Position numbers and translations under genes: made by a program. A stretch of 64,000 nt of DNA from Symbiodinium natans (taxonomy: Eukaryota; Sar; Dinophyceae; Suessiales; Symbiodiniaceae), in assembly GCA_905221605.1 (NCBI GenBank), contig CAJNDS010001391.1:72501-136500 (forward strand). The letters run 5' to 3'. Of this stretch, positions 1 through 12,300 are shown piece by piece. Every line of letters begins with the position of its first letter. Position 1 is the first letter of the stretch. Under the pieces are notes generated by a model. It saw only the letters and a program-made list of their open reading frames with translations, was not told where the DNA came from and searched no databases.

Positions 1-61
1 CGCCACCGATCTCTCAAGCGCACCGTACTCAAAAGCTCACTTGTCACTTAAGCCCCCGGGC

Positions 62-2980
62 CCTTTGGCGTGCAGACCCGCCACGACGAGGATGATGGCC
101 TGTTGTCCAGCACGCGCAACGCGACTGCCACCGTTCTGATCTGCCGCCTTAACCATCTCATGCAGCGCTATAGCTCCACTACTACAGCTTCCATTTGAAG
201 TCGTGAGTCGTGAGAAAAGTCTTGCCTCCGCAAACCCAGCAAACCCTTTCATCTCCTCATGTCTTATTTGTTCCCCGCTCCTTGCTGATGTTCTTCACTG
301 CTCCCCGCCTCGGCAGTCACGAATCTCAGCTTCTGACTCCTAATTCGGTCCTAGCTCTTATCTGATCACTTCACCTACCATTCTTGCTACCTCTTGATAC
401 AAACAAACACTAGCAACAAAATAGAACTGCTCGAACAGCTCTCCCCTTCTCGGGCCTATCGGCCTCCACGCTCATGTATCTCCCCTCCATCTCTTCCCAA
501 AGCCGAAACCGAGTCCGACCCTCACACCGTCCCATCTGCATTCTCGTTGCGCGCTCTTCTTCAAACTTTCGGCTCGGGTAGCCGGAGGTAGCCGGCTGGG
601 CGCCCCGGCGAGAGGCTCTTCCCCTGATCCCGCCGCAGCGCCAGGTAGTCTTTCAGGCTGTACCTCAGTTTGCTCAACATCTGCCAATGCCGACGGTCCC
701 AAGGGCTCAAAGCCGACAAGGGCTCAAGAGCTATTAAAATCCACTGCAATGGTCGCATGTTCGATTCCTCGATATTACGGCTCTGTGTGTCGGCCGCATG
801 TCTTCTTGTTCAGACCCGGCTTTTGGCCGAGAGGCGTCTTCAGAACAAGCAGACCGCTGGGCTCGTTCCCCAATAACCCAACCCATCCCAACCCGCATTT
901 CTGTCACACCACCCGCCCCCCTTCTGGTGTGGGACCGGCCCAGATGCCTTGGAGGAGCTTCAAACCGATGTTGGGGGGGTTTGGCTGATTTCTGGGACCT
1001 CCCCGAGGCTGCGCATGCAAGCGCTAACTATTCATTCATCGAGCACGCAGCGAAAGCTACACCGCCACACCGTCACCCTCAAAGTCTCCAGCTGAGCCAA
1101 CTCGGTGATGACGTACATCACGCCGTCCTCAAGTCCCACATCCCGGACTGGCTCGCCACCGCAAGACCCGAACACAAGCAGAGTGAATACCAGCATATTC
1201 TTAACCTGTAGATTATGAAACGACTATGCGGTGATTGTTTGCTATTTTCTGATATATTCTTCAGGTACTTTGCATCTTTTGCAGGGCCCCCCGGCCGTAG
1301 GATCCGGAGCTGGAGTGCCACCTGAAAGCGAGGGGCGGCCATTCCGTGGACTTCCCAAGACATGGGCCCCCAGACGCTTTGCTTTGAGAAGCTCTGCTGA
1401 GCTCCGCTTCATTCATGCGAAATATAACAAAATTAAAATCATCCGGGTTGAAATTATTAGTGGCCTTTTTAGGGAAGTCAGGCAACTCCTCTGGAAAACA
1501 AAGCCCCATGAAAATCACGGCACTCTCCTGTCTTCGGGCGCGCGGCTCTTGTCCTTGCTGTAGTCCAACAAGGACATGAAGAGCTTCGAGGGCTTCGTCT
1601 GCCAGAGTGTTCAGGTTCCCCTTCAACAAGAGTATAGTCATTTGGGAGGGGAGGGGGGGGGCGCATTAGAACTTTTTTTAAGGCTGTTCTGTCACGGCGT
1701 GTTCGAGATGAGATTTAACCATCTTGATTAGATTTCTGTTCCTTCCATGCCCGTTCCGTACCCAGCTCTGGAGAAAGCGCGCACCGCTGCCAGCTGCGGG
1801 TGCCAGAGCGTCTCGTCGGACCTCAAACCGTTTTGCTGGGCTTCCGTTTTGTTGTGGAAAGAGAGGTGTGAGGTTTGCTGAACTTTCGATGAGGGCTCCA
1901 TAGTCTTAGACTGTGGACTCCCCGCCCTCCCGCCCTCCCGCCCTCCGGGGCACGCGCACTGTTCCAAAAGGCTCCTGCAGCATCTTCAGGACGCTTATCT
2001 GCCTGCGATCACTGATGAGAGGGAGGGAGGGAATGAGGGAGAGAGGGAGAGGGGGGGAGAGGGAGAGAGATACTTGGCGGGGATTTCTGTCCTCAAGCTA
2101 GGTGCACTATCTGGGATTTTACCAATGTGGGAGCCCAGCGGCATGTTGCTGGCATTTGCATTCTTAAGTGCTTGGATCCCTTCTAAGGGACCGGCATGAT
2201 CTAAAAGTGGTTGGGTTTGGAAGTCCTCGGATTTGGAGAAGGTCTCTTCCCTCCTGCTCTGCGAGTAGCTTATATAGCCACTTGTAGCTTCTGTGGCCTT
2301 TCAAATCATGCGTCGTGGCCTGGATTAAATAAAGGTGGCGCAAGTCGATGCGAACGCGCGGTAACAGTGGCTTGCTTCGTGTTGTTGCGCTTGGCGCCAC
2401 TGCAAAACGATTCACCGCAGGGGCTTAATTGAGTGCCTCAGGTCTCCTCCCGCTTTTGGCATGGGGCCGGCAGAAGCCACTACATGTATATATATATATA
2501 AATATAAATAGAGGGCATCGCTCAGCTCAGGCCTGCGGAACTTCTGGAGCCGCACGTCCTCGCCCTTGTGGGTCTCTTTCAAAGCCTCCGTACATTGACA
2601 TTGAGAGATGGATGTAAAAGAGCAAAGCCGCCTAAGTCGCTGCCCTCTTTTGCGCCCTGCCCTCTTTTTGCCCTGATCTCGGGCCCTACTCGCCTTGTAG
2701 ACTTTGATGGCCACTTCGGTGCCGGTCCTCAGCACCACAGCACGGCAGTCACGCACCCGTTGCACATGCGGTGCACATGCGGTGCACCTGTAGCCCTCGC
2801 GAGTCGCCGACTCCATGCACACGCCTTTTCTACAGATGCTCGAGGTACCCTCTCCCATCATGTCCTCGCCAGCGCACACTGATTCGCAAAAAATTTGAGA
2901 ACTGCGCAGAGCTGTCTTGGGAAGAAGAGCTCTAGAGAGCGCGCCTGCTTGGACATGCTCATCTTGTACTTTCCCATGAC
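62..2980 (-). CDS. Ser/Thr protein kinase, partial (3' end outside window)
   Basis: Exons are read right to left. 2945-2980 (GKYKMSMSKQ) and 2694-2864 hold the Gly-rich loop GEGTSSICRKG and the VAIKVYK lysine. 2533-2585 gives ALKETHKGEDVRLQKFR, about 1785-1835 gives ETLWHPQLAA, and 1528-1598 gives TKPSKLFMSLLDYSKD. 1093-1151 holds the hinge GVMYVITELAQ, 604-663 gives YSLKDYLALRRDQGKSLS, and 62-99 gives AIILVVAGLHAKG, the helix just before the catalytic loop. Order matches the kinase fold from beta-1 to alpha-E; the HRD/DFG parts lie beyond base 1. The joins 2945/2864, 2694/2585 and 1093/663 keep frame, the last with a GC donor after TTGGCTCA. The substrate is unknown. The GTSSxCRxG loop looks like kinases I associate with dinoflagellates (recollection, not searched). 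The exon between 2533 and 1835 was not resolved. Confidence 0.85.
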
Positions 2981-3119
2981 CTCACGTTGACTAAAGCTGA
3001 GACTTTCGGAACAAACTCCTCGCCGGCCTTTCGGATTCGGAAGGCAACCACTCAGAAGCGACTCCAAGAAAAGATGCCCAGGGCCCAGACAATGGGTGAG
3101 CCATCGCTGCCTTAACTCA

Positions 3120-3440
3120 TCTTAGCTCCATCTGGGCATGTGTCGATACTGCTCTGGCCTCTTCGAAGCTAAACCTCTTTGGTTCTTCTGAAAACGAAGC
3201 ACACAAGAAAAACGACAAGAAAAAGGGAGAAGGATAGAGAGGGAGAGAGGGATCTCTCTCCTCAGGCAGAGAGATAGAGAGAGAGAGAGAGAGGGAGAGA
3301 GCGAGAGAGTGCTTCCAGCCCTGAGAGAGACAGAGAGAGAGAGAGACAGACTCTGTTCGGTGTGAGTATCGTTTCTGAGGGCCCCAACTCACCTTCCGCT
3401 CCGGATGATCCGGTGTCTTCAGGCTCGCGGACGGCTGCGA
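3120..3440 (-). CDS. possible N-terminal exons of the kinase gene
   Basis: Two stretches in one minus frame look coding: around 3385-3440 (SLKTPDHPERKVSWGPQKR) and around 3125-3190 (EEPKRFSFEEARAV). They flank a GA/CT tract that would lie in an intron. They sit directly upstream of the first kinase exon, on the same strand. There is no start codon or phase proof, so membership of the kinase gene is inference from position. Confidence 0.35.
3241..3352. repeat. GA-rich microsatellite
   Basis: Interrupted (GA)n run on the plus strand, seen directly. It lies inside the inferred upstream part of the kinase gene. Confidence 0.9.
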
Positions 3441-3499
3441 CCTCAGCAGAGGCAATGCTTCAAAAAAACACGACACAAACCAAAGCTTGCACAACGAGT

Positions 3500-6015
3500 C
3501 AACGAGTCACAACGCACCATTGCGCGACTCTTGCAAGCTGGTGCTCTCCTTTCGGCAGGATTTCTCCAGGCTGAGTTTCCTGTGATGAGTGAATCGTTCT
3601 CCTTCACATGGCTTCCCTATGCTACAGATGTTCTACAGAGGACAGAGAAGCACACGCGCTCACTCTCGAGCCTTCATGCCCAGCAGTAAGGCGACATAAA
3701 GGCATTGCCGGCCGTGGACCGTGGACGTACGTTGGCTTCGGAATGTTCGTCGCGCTTGTCAGAATGCCGAGTAACCAGTCTTGACGCCCCCAAGACCGCC
3801 ACGTTTGATGTTGAAGCACTGCCCCAGACAATGCCTTAAGGCGCCTTAAGGATCACTTCAGTGCATCTCTGCCAGAGGGGAGCTCTGAGAGCCACCGCTG
3901 TCAATTGACCCCGGCACCACCGATGGAAGCTTCTTGGCGTTGTGCCCTGGTGCTTTTTGGGGCAGGATGCGCGGCAATAGAAGACCAATTGACTTTTGTC
4001 TCACAGCTACGTGAGGCCTGTTTCATCGCTTTGTGGCTTCCCGTCTTTAGCTCCCAAATCTGGGAGCCCCTGACCGAGTTCATGGGCTCCGTGTGCGCGA
4101 GGGGGTCTTGTCGAGCTCTTGCATCAGTAGGTGCTATACTACTTGGGTTCCATCATGTTGCATCCTGCACCGACTGACATGAGAAAAGCGAAGCAGTGAT
4201 TTGCTGCCAGAGGACACATCGAAACAAGCAGAGCAAACACAAGGACTCCGGAAGGTTGGAGAGCTGCTTTCAAACCAGAGGCTGCCGCGGGTCCCTGGAA
4301 GCTTATGCGTCTCTGGGCTCAAGGCAGAGACGTCTCTGACTGTTGATGCACAGGCTCGATGGACTTGCTCGGTTCCATCGCCGCAGGCTGTACCTATAGA
4401 GAAGGCGAGGTGAGAAGTGAGAAGGTCAGGGAGATCAGGGAAACTCGACCTAGAAAACAGTGAGCGTCAGCAGTGAGCGTCAGTATCAGCTTAAAGGCGC
4501 ACCGGATTGGACACGACGCCCTGTGCGCAGCCCATCGAGGATCCTCGGGCCGACGTCGCGCCGCCCAGGAGGAAAGCCCGCGCCTCGTGGGGTGAGGGGT
4601 GAGAGGATGAGAGAGAGGATGAGAGAGGCAGAGCCAGACAGACCGAGAGAGACAGAGCACAAAAGAAGAGAAGAGCGCAGTGAAGAGGAGAGCAGAGAGA
4701 AGAGAGAGAGCGGAGATGAGAGAGATGAGATGGCTCAGAGGGGAGGAGATGAGCAAAGCAGAAAGCAGAGAAGAGGGGAGAAGTTGAGAAGTCTGAGAAG
4801 TGCTCCAAAGTGCTCCCCCCACGAGTTTTTGGGGCCCCCCGGCCGTCTTTCCGGCCAAGTTGGCTCTCTCCTGTGAAGCGTCACATGTTTTTTGCACAAT
4901 CTCCCTCAATGTCCCTCCGCCTCCGCCACGCCTTCTCCTAGAAGGTCGGGAGCCGCATCTGGGGGTTCGTGTCAGGCGCATGCGCTTGCGCCGAGCCCAA
5001 AGCACTGGGAGAGACGGATTTTCGACTCAGCACTGCCACGACACTGCCACGACACGATGTTGCGACACGATTGGCTTTTGCGAGACGAGCCGGCAATCGT
5101 GAGATCAAAGCAGATGCGAACCGCAAGCTCAAACGATCTTGGAGTTCCACCAGCTTCACCTGAGCCCTGAAGTGCGAGTGGCCCAAGGATGGGACAAGAA
5201 GGGTGATGGAGAAGGCAGGAGACCCTGATGCGGGATGCGGGGGCATCGCAGCAGCTCCGCCGTTTTTTCTCGAGTGCCGCTGTTAAAAAAAGCCGCCGCG
5301 CCGCTTCGAGCGATCGCGGAAGAGGCCCGAGGAAGGTGCGTGAAACTTCGAACGGAGCAACAAGTCAAGCAACAAACAACATAGCAGACAAGCACAAGAA
5401 TAGTAGCTGTGCATTCCACAAAAAGATTAGACTTTAGAGTCTTTAGAGTCTTTAGAGCACTTCAAATGCAGAAAATAATACTCTTCGCAGTTGCGTGAGG
5501 CAATCTAGCCGGCGACTAAGCTCCGGCTCGCTACGGCCAAAGTATGTGACGTGGTTGCGGCAACCAAAGAAGCCATCCCCATCTGCAGTTTTTTGGGGGC
5601 CTTCCTCTGCCATTAAACAAAAATCTATATATGAGAAAAGAAACAGACACAAACGAGATAAGCATAAGATAGTATAAGTGTTAAGTATAAACAATTAAGC
5701 ATGAATATAACAAAAATCTTCTGTGCGTGGCGTGTGTAGCTCTGCTTTGTACGCCTCATATGTGGACCCTTGCCGTACAGAAGTTGCAATATGATGTTGT
5801 GAAATGGTTGCTTGCAGGTACGGGGGGAAAAAGAGACGCTCGCCTTCAAGCGTATAGCGCCCCCCCTGGCAACAAGGAGACAGAAACGAAGAGCTGCATG
5901 CAGGGCTCTGGCCGTGGAATTTTCCTTTTCTTTTGGAAACTTCTGCTCGGAGTAGACTGGAGAAGACCCGAGAGCTGCGCCAGCTGTGCCAGCTGTGCCA
6001 TGTCGGGAGCTTCCC
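3500..6015. other. spacer between kinase and PARP genes
   Basis: I see no supported exon here. The region holds purine-rich stretches (about 4590-4800, GAGA-type with interruptions), short direct repeats such as a repeated TTTAGAGTC at 5433-5457, and AT-richer DNA near 5620-5720. ORFs up to about 200 codons on both strands over the GA-rich part are low-complexity shadows. Promoters cannot be recognised: dinoflagellates lack a canonical TATA box (established knowledge). Confidence 0.5.
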
Positions 6016-8073
6016 TCACGGTCCGATGCCCCGCATGCAGCTGCGGCAGGTGCAGCAGTCCAGGTGCTTGTAGTCCACGATGAACTGGGGCCTCGGTTTT
6101 TCTCAGAAACTCCCCCCGCACTCCGCCTGGCTTCTGGCAGCTCTCAGCTTCGGAATGTCGGTCCGCTGCGCCACTGCGCCGCTGCGCCGCTGCGCTCGGG
6201 TTTTTCGTTTCTTCCATCTCTTTTCTGTCGCCCTTTCCACACATCACTTCGCGCAACCTGCCCCTCTGGGCCCCCGACGTGGCCTGTGCCTGAACAGGGT
6301 GCTCTCACATTGCGTTCCGTTACTTCAGAAGTTGCTAAGGGCCAGTGGCGGCCAGTGGGCACAAGTATGCACAGACATATGGAGGACGAGAAGAGCTGTT
6401 GGCCGTTGCTCTCTCGCAAGGCTGGACTCCTGCTTGTAAATGACGAATTCGTCGTAGTCCACGCAGCCGCCGCGTGATCTGGGCACACCTGAGAGTTCAG
6501 CTGAGCTAAGATGAGCTGAGTCGTCTTGAGTGCTGTGAAAAAAAGGAAATTAAAACGTTGTGTCGGAGCTGGGTCCCTGAGGCCAGGGCCCAGCACTGAG
6601 TCACAACGCACATCGGCCTGAGAGAGAAGCAGCGCGGCTCTCAGACTGGACCTTTTTTCTCACAAAATGGACCTCAATATGGCTCATGAATTGCCATCAA
6701 TTACCATCAATTGCCTTGTAAAGTCGGGTCTTTATAGGCCCAGGGGCCGCCCCGGTGGGTGGCCGCCGCAGGGAGGCGTCGGCTTCGCGGAGCTCAAAGA
6801 TCTCACAACTTCAGCAGTCATCATGCTTTTTTGCACGTCTCTGCCGTCGTGCAATGTCGCCCCCCTTAATCCTTAACTGCCGTCTGCAGTGAGCTACTAC
6901 ACAACTTCCGATCTCAGTCACAAAGCGACAAAACGCTGCTCCCTCCTCGCCCAGCGCCACCCGCGCAACGAGGAGGCAGCCTCGGTGGAAATGAGGGGCC
7001 AGCATGGGCCAGCTCACAGCAAAGCAGACGACCAAAAATATGACCAGGGCGAGGGCAGAATAGAATCCTCTGCAGAAGGTGCAGGGAAATGCTAGAACTT
7101 ATAAATTTAAAGCCGAGCTACGCAAATCCGCCGGGATCTCGCAGTTGGGCCGCCCTGGAGACCACGGAGGCCGCCCCGCAACACTTCAACGCGGCCGAAA
7201 GCACAACAAAAGAACCGGCTCTTGAAACTTTAAAACACTATTTGCAAAGAGCAAATTACGACACTTGATCATCGAATGTATTGGAGGAGCTGCCTTCCCA
7301 CTCCTCCCAGCGCTCGGTGTACGCATCCGCCTTGGAGGCCACCTCTCGGATGAGAAAGTGGAACGGAGAGCTCTCGAGGGAGAGGGCGACAGCGTAACGC
7401 CGAGCGCCCGTGACAGTTTCATTTACCACACCGTGAGTCTGGGCGCTTGAAACCGCGGGTTGCCGTTTCACTGAGCTTGAAGGGTATATTGTGGCTCCAT
7501 TGCTTGCACGCAACATGTTAGAAGAACATTCGGGCACCGTATACAGTTGCAGTTGTCAAAACGCAACTGCTACCAACACGCACTCAAGCTTCAGGTCCTT
7601 AGCTGCTTAGCTTCTTCTCACCTCCGCCCCCCCCTGGCCCCCCCTTTCTTTGAGAGCGGGGGGCCGTCGTGAAGTAGCAGCCGATGCCGAAGGCGGCACC
7701 GGTGTTGATGCCACCGAGGCGTGGGTCGAAGCCCTCACCTGCAGAGAAAAAGAGAGGCGAGCACCTCTCTCTCTCTCTCTCTCTGTCTCCACGTGTTTCT
7801 GTCGCTCTCTGGCTCAAAGGTGCGCCCGGCGGCCAGGACTTGCCCCAGCCATTCGGCTTCAGAGGTGCGCGCTGGCCAGAAAAAGCTCGAGAAAAGCTCT
7901 TTGGCTGGGTGTCGTGCTCTGCTTGTGGCCCCGGCTTGGGGTATCCCACTGGCGTGTCGTCCCACTCCCTCTTCTTTCTTTCTTTGGGCTCGCTCTCTCC
8001 CTCTCAAATCTCCCCCTCTCTCTTTCTTTCTTTCTTTCTGCGCACCTAACCCCCCTCTATTGAGGAGGGCCGC

Positions 8074-8119
<46 letters not shown>

Positions 8120-9590
8120 TCTCTAGGAGCCCGGCGCAGTATCCCGAAGAGGGAGTCCCACTTGCAGCCGTGGAAGAGCAGAACCTCTTCGAGCACGCTT
8201 TCCGATCTGCTTCACACGCCTCTCTCGCTCTCTTACCTCTGGCTTCCTTCAGGACAGCCCAGTGCTTAGTGAGCCCACTGAGACTGGGAGTTTTGCCTCG
8301 TTCATCCGGTTGCGGTCCCAGGCTGTTCGGATGGGAATCGCTCGAGACATCTCCGGAATAGGCTGACGATCCGTTCCCCAGACCTGCTCGGAGCTGCGGG
8401 AAACTGTGCATTAACACGCCTTGTCAGGGCCTATTCTACTTCTTCTGCCCTCGGAAACCCAATCGAATCCGAACTCCTGAACACGAAAGAAGGGCTCCGC
8501 ACATGTCTGCGCCGCTTCGATTTGGGGGGTTGTTTTGCGGTGAGTGCTTGGGAACAGCTCCTCTTTGCCTTTCAGACACCATTGTGTCAATTGGGCCTCC
8601 TGCATCTGAGAAAGCTGCTGGTAGTAGGCCTTCAGTCGACAAGGTCGACGCCGCAACGTGATGTTCGCTTCTCCGACAAAAGGTGTTTGTGGGGTGAGCC
8701 GACTTGCGAACAAGCGTAAGTCACGTCAGGGGGATCATGCTCTTGGAAAGGCTTTTTAACGTCTATTCCATGGCTGTGCCATGTTGAAATCAGACATGAT
8801 AGCCACTGGCTCTAACTTGTAAATCGTATGCTGCCAGAAAGGGGCGTTGTTGACGATCGGGTTGAAGACCTCGGAGATGCGAATGATCTCAATCTGCGGC
8901 GGCGAGCACCACTCTTCCGAGTCGTACATCTTTCCTGAGAGTCGCGCAACGACAAGAATCATGCTGGGACAGCTTGCAACGAGCGCACTGGTGAGCACTG
9001 CTCGTCGCTGCCCATCACTCTTTGCGTCTTTCACTCTCCCTGCCAGGCGTCGATGCGACACCAGGGAACCCTGAATGTACTCCTTGCGCCAGGGCGCCAA
9101 ACAAGAAACTTCACAAGAGCTGACATGGACACCAGAGAATGCTTCTCCGGATAAGTGGACAGTGGTGCACCGAAACTTGTACATTCCGCTGCTGAAGCGC
9201 GATGGGCACCAGTGCTCATACTCTGCAACGTCTACACCTGCCTCATGCTAAAACTGAGGCTTCTCCAGGGCTGGGCATTTCATGGCATGTCGAACTGTCG
9301 CTTTTGCCCCAGGGACTGCCCCGGATTGTTCTGAGAGAGCAGGCCGGACGAAATGAGAATGAGAGAACAACAGAGAACAAGAGGGATTACTTCACAGTGG
9401 CATCCCCGACCACAACTTCTTATAAAGATCAGAACAACGTCAGCTCCAAGAATCGCTGGCTCTTGCTGCCGCAAGGGATCGCTTGGCCGCTGAGCGGCTG
9501 ACTTCTTCCCCATGAGACATTGCTCGTAAACTGCCTCGTCTAATTCGTCAGATGTTTGCTCGCACCACCACTTTTTCTGCAAATAGGCCC
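6016..9590 (-). CDS. PARP-family ADP-ribosyltransferase
   Basis: It transfers ADP-ribose from NAD+ to targets. Exons, right to left: 9500-9585 (WWCEQTSDELDEAVYEQCL, WWE-like), about 9140-9190 (MYKFRCTTVHLSGE), 8823-8942 (IEIIRISEVFNP), 8548-8629 (AYYQQLSQMQEAQLTQWCL), 8136-8186 (EVLLFHGCKWDSLFGIL), 7665-7738 (EGFDPRLGGINTGAAFGIGC, then YFTT), 7294-7342 (VASKADAYTE), 6951-6980 (GCLLVARVAL), about 6735-6800 (LRRPPTGAAPG), 6428-6478 (VDYDEFVIYKQ), 6016-6091 (PQFIVDYKHLD, stop TGA at 6016-6018). The H-Y-E triad of catalytic PARPs is present: H in FHG, Y in CYFTT, E in DEFVIY. Four joins keep frame, including the GC-donor join that yields GILREGFDPRL. The short C-terminus after the last strand is Cys-rich (CCTCRSC). 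The 5' end is not found; the coiled-coil exons at 10.3-12.3 kb may belong here. Confidence 0.87.
8080..8121. repeat. (CT)n microsatellite in PARP intron
   Basis: Nearly pure CT run on the plus strand, inside the intron just after the exon carrying the catalytic histidine. A second short CT tract lies at 7766-7786, in the next exon's upstream intron. Confidence 0.95.
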
Positions 9591-9869
9591 TGAGCGGTCC
9601 TGAGTTGATGGGCTCCTCGCTTTAAGGGTCCCTGCTTACAGACGACCCATCAATCCCACAAAAACTGTTGAAGCTGCCGTGCATGACTGTCCGGGTGGGC
9701 CATGGACCACCACCACCACCACCACGACGACGACAACGACGACAGCAAACGAAGCAGCAGCAGCAACCACAACATGACATGGACTTTCCTTTCCAGAAGA
9801 ACCCCGGAAATTGCAATAGGCGCACTCAAAAAAAGCTCAGCAAAACTCAGTAGCAAGAAGATGTGCGCA

Positions 9870-10000
9870 AACATAGAATACATTCCGTGCATTCTGGATC
9901 GTGCCTCCAGCCACTGCCGCCGTGGGTCGCTTGGTGCCTTAGAAGGAGGGGAGCTTGTGAGCTCTCCAAGTTCTGCCCAGATCCCTTCCAAAGAATCCAA
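9870..10000 (-). CDS. candidate exon between coiled-coil and PARP parts
   Basis: A minus-frame stretch reads SLEGIWAELGELTSS and ARSRMHGMYS, with balanced composition and no low complexity. It lies between the coiled-coil exons and the WWE-like exon on the same strand. Splice limits are not clear; adjacent plus-strand His-rich ORFs (about 9700) come from a CAC/GAC repeat and are not genes. Confidence 0.3.
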
Positions 10001-10294
10001 AAGATCAACATGGTGAGAGCGAACACGGAAGAGAATCTTGAGTGTTGCATTCTATGTTCCTCTTACTCAAACAGTCGCTCTCTCTCCCTCTCTCCCGCTC
10101 TTCTCATAACTTCCAAGCTCCGAGGTACCAAGAGCTGACGGTCCTTAGGAGGCGCAGAAACATACGGGAGATGTCAGAACTCCGCAAGACTCTCTGTTCC
10201 CCGCACCCCCCTCTTTCTCTTGCGGCTTTTCAGAGAGAGTAGTTCTCGTACTTCTCGCATGCCACACTATTGAGAAACAACAAAAAGAATTATT

Positions 10295-11876
10295 TTACTT
10301 CGAACATCCCCACCTTCGGGATTTGGGGGTTGTCTCTAGGAGTAGACCGGGTGAGGAGAAGAGTTGAGATGAAAATCCAACAACCCCACACCACCGGAGG
10401 TGGGGAAAAACTTCTACCCTGTCGCTGCTCTCAAAAACTTGCAGCTGGGTCACGTAGGTCTTCTCTGGAGGCAAGATGCGGTTCTGGAGTGGGAAGACCC
10501 ACTCGGCCACCGACCTGCTTCTCAACTCAGCAATGGCTTAAGGACCAGAGGACCTTGGCTTCTGCCTTAAAGGCTTCAGTCTAAGCTTCGAATTGGCGTG
10601 CAGTGCAAAAGTCGCATGACGTCGCGCTCCTCAGGGAGTTGGCGCTGCTGCAGTAGATCAGGGAAGCATGGGAAGCGGCAGACTCGAAGCCTGCAGCGCG
10701 CCGCCCCCCCCAAGTCCCCCCCCCCTGTGCCCCAAGTGACGAGAGAAGGGGCTCTTCCTCTGAAAATCTCTGAGGGCTCCCGAGGGCAAAGATGGGGCCG
10801 GTGCTCACCAGGGTGCCAGAGTTCACGGACTGGCTTGTGGCCGGCCGATCCTAAGCGGAGCTGAGGCTGTGACCTCTGTGACAAAGGAATTTACAGCAGA
10901 AATGATCTGCCCTGGGCCTGATTCCAGGCTGCCCTGGGCGCGTGGCTTTGTGGGTGTCCTTGGCATCGCTCTCGGGATCCTCCCAGCCCACCTTCCTTTG
11001 CACCTGGCGTCGCAAAACACAGGCAAAGCTCAGACTCAGACAGAAACAGCCCTCATTTCCCTGCCCCCTTCCCTTCCCTTCCCCCCCCCCCCCATTCATC
11101 ATCCGTAATGTGCCTCACCGTGGCTCAGCTGCTTCTCGAGGCTTTGGCACCTGCTGCAGCTGTGAAGCCACGGGATGCTGAAGCAAAGACCACCTTATAT
11201 GTTGGAAACATCTAGATTCTTAGTGAACAACAATCACAAGAAGAATAGTATCAAGAACAACACAATCATAAGAGTAAATGTAACTGGGTGGCTGGGGGGA
11301 GGGGGCACAGTGGGCACTTCAGCTGGCACCTGGCGGCCAGCGCTTCCCGGAGCTGTGACTGATCGGCCGTCTCCTGGCGGGCGGCCTCCAGCTCCGCCGC
11401 ACGCGCCTACTGCCAATCTTTGGAGAAGGCATTCCAAATTTGTATGTATATATATATATATATGTATTTCTGTGTATGTATATGTGCATATATATATATA
11501 TGTGAGAATGAATGATAGAAGAAAAAGAAGAAAAGACAGGGATAGAGAGAGAGAGAGAGAGAGAGGCCCCTCAATGAGAGGGCAGGGAGAGAGCGCGGCG
11601 GCCGCGCCTGCAGCGCCACCTCCAGTTCCCGACACCTGTCGCGTCTTTCAGTTACACACGCATATTGTTGCACAAAAATAACGTAAAGAAACGCCCAAAG
11701 AAAGCCTCGAAGGGAGAGCTCATCCTCTCTGCTCTGACTCTCTCTCTGCCGTGACTCTTGTCTCCTCTTTTCTTGCCGATTTTTTTCAAACTCAGGCTGC
11801 CCTCTCAGGCCTGGCTTCCAGCAGAGACTTCTCCTCTCTCAAACCGGGAGACAGAGAGACATGTAGATAGAGAGAG

Positions 11877-11921
<45 letters not shown>

Positions 11922-12300
11922 AAGAGAGAGCAAGAGGAAGAAACAGCGATGCCTTTAAGTACTCCACGACTCTACCGAGCGCTATGCTCACACATTTCCC
12001 AGGCTGTCCCAGCTCCTGTTTCGCGGCAGCCAAGTGCTTTTCTTGGGCCAGGTGCTCCACCCGCTGCTCCTACCGGGCACTCTCTTCCTCTCTGACGGAC
12101 ACTCTCTCTCTCTCTCTCCCTCTCTCACAGGCAAGGCAGCTCCAAGCTCCGTTTCGCAGAGACGCGGACACTCTGCTGCAAGTTCGAGTCCTCCAATTCC
12201 CTCTGGAGCTGCGCGAGCTGCGCATCCCGCGCGCGGAGCTCCGAGGAAGCCGCGGCCGCCGCCTGGGCCGCCGCAGGCGCAGGCGCCTCTCGGAGAATGC
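10295..12300 (-). CDS. coiled-coil protein exons, possibly the N-terminal part of the PARP gene
   Basis: Several short minus-strand fragments have Glu/Gln/Leu/Ala-rich heptad character: 12150-12300 (SSELRARDAQLAQLQRELED), 11985-12060 (EHLAQEKHLAAAKQELGQ), 11590-11640 (CRELEVALQAR), 11310-11405 (RAAELEAARQETADQ, LREALAARCQLK), 11120-11160 (CSRCQSLEKQLS), 10600-10665 (LLQQRQLPEERDVMRLL) and 10440-10510 (FPLQNRILPPEKTYVTQLQ). They are separated by GA/CT and TA repeats typical of introns here. The spacing and same strand as the PARP exons allow one gene encoding coiled coil, WWE-like and PARP parts, but I found no phase proof and a separate gene is equally possible. No family is recognised for the coiled coil. 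Confidence 0.55.
11438..11502. repeat. (TA)n / GTATAT microsatellite
   Basis: TATATATA-rich tract seen directly, in the presumed intron between two coiled-coil exons. A GA run follows at 11545-11565. Confidence 0.9.
11864..11935. repeat. (GA)n microsatellite
   Basis: Long nearly pure GA run on the plus strand, between coiled-coil exon candidates at 11.6 and 12.0 kb. Confidence 0.95.

Noticed and set aside
749-777. B-box-like TGTTCGATTCC
   Set aside because: It lies between kinase exons, and no cloverleaf or A-box is present.
9668-9853. His-rich plus ORFs near a (CAC)n run
   Set aside because: Simple repeat; the opposite strand gives poly-Trp, equally meaningless.
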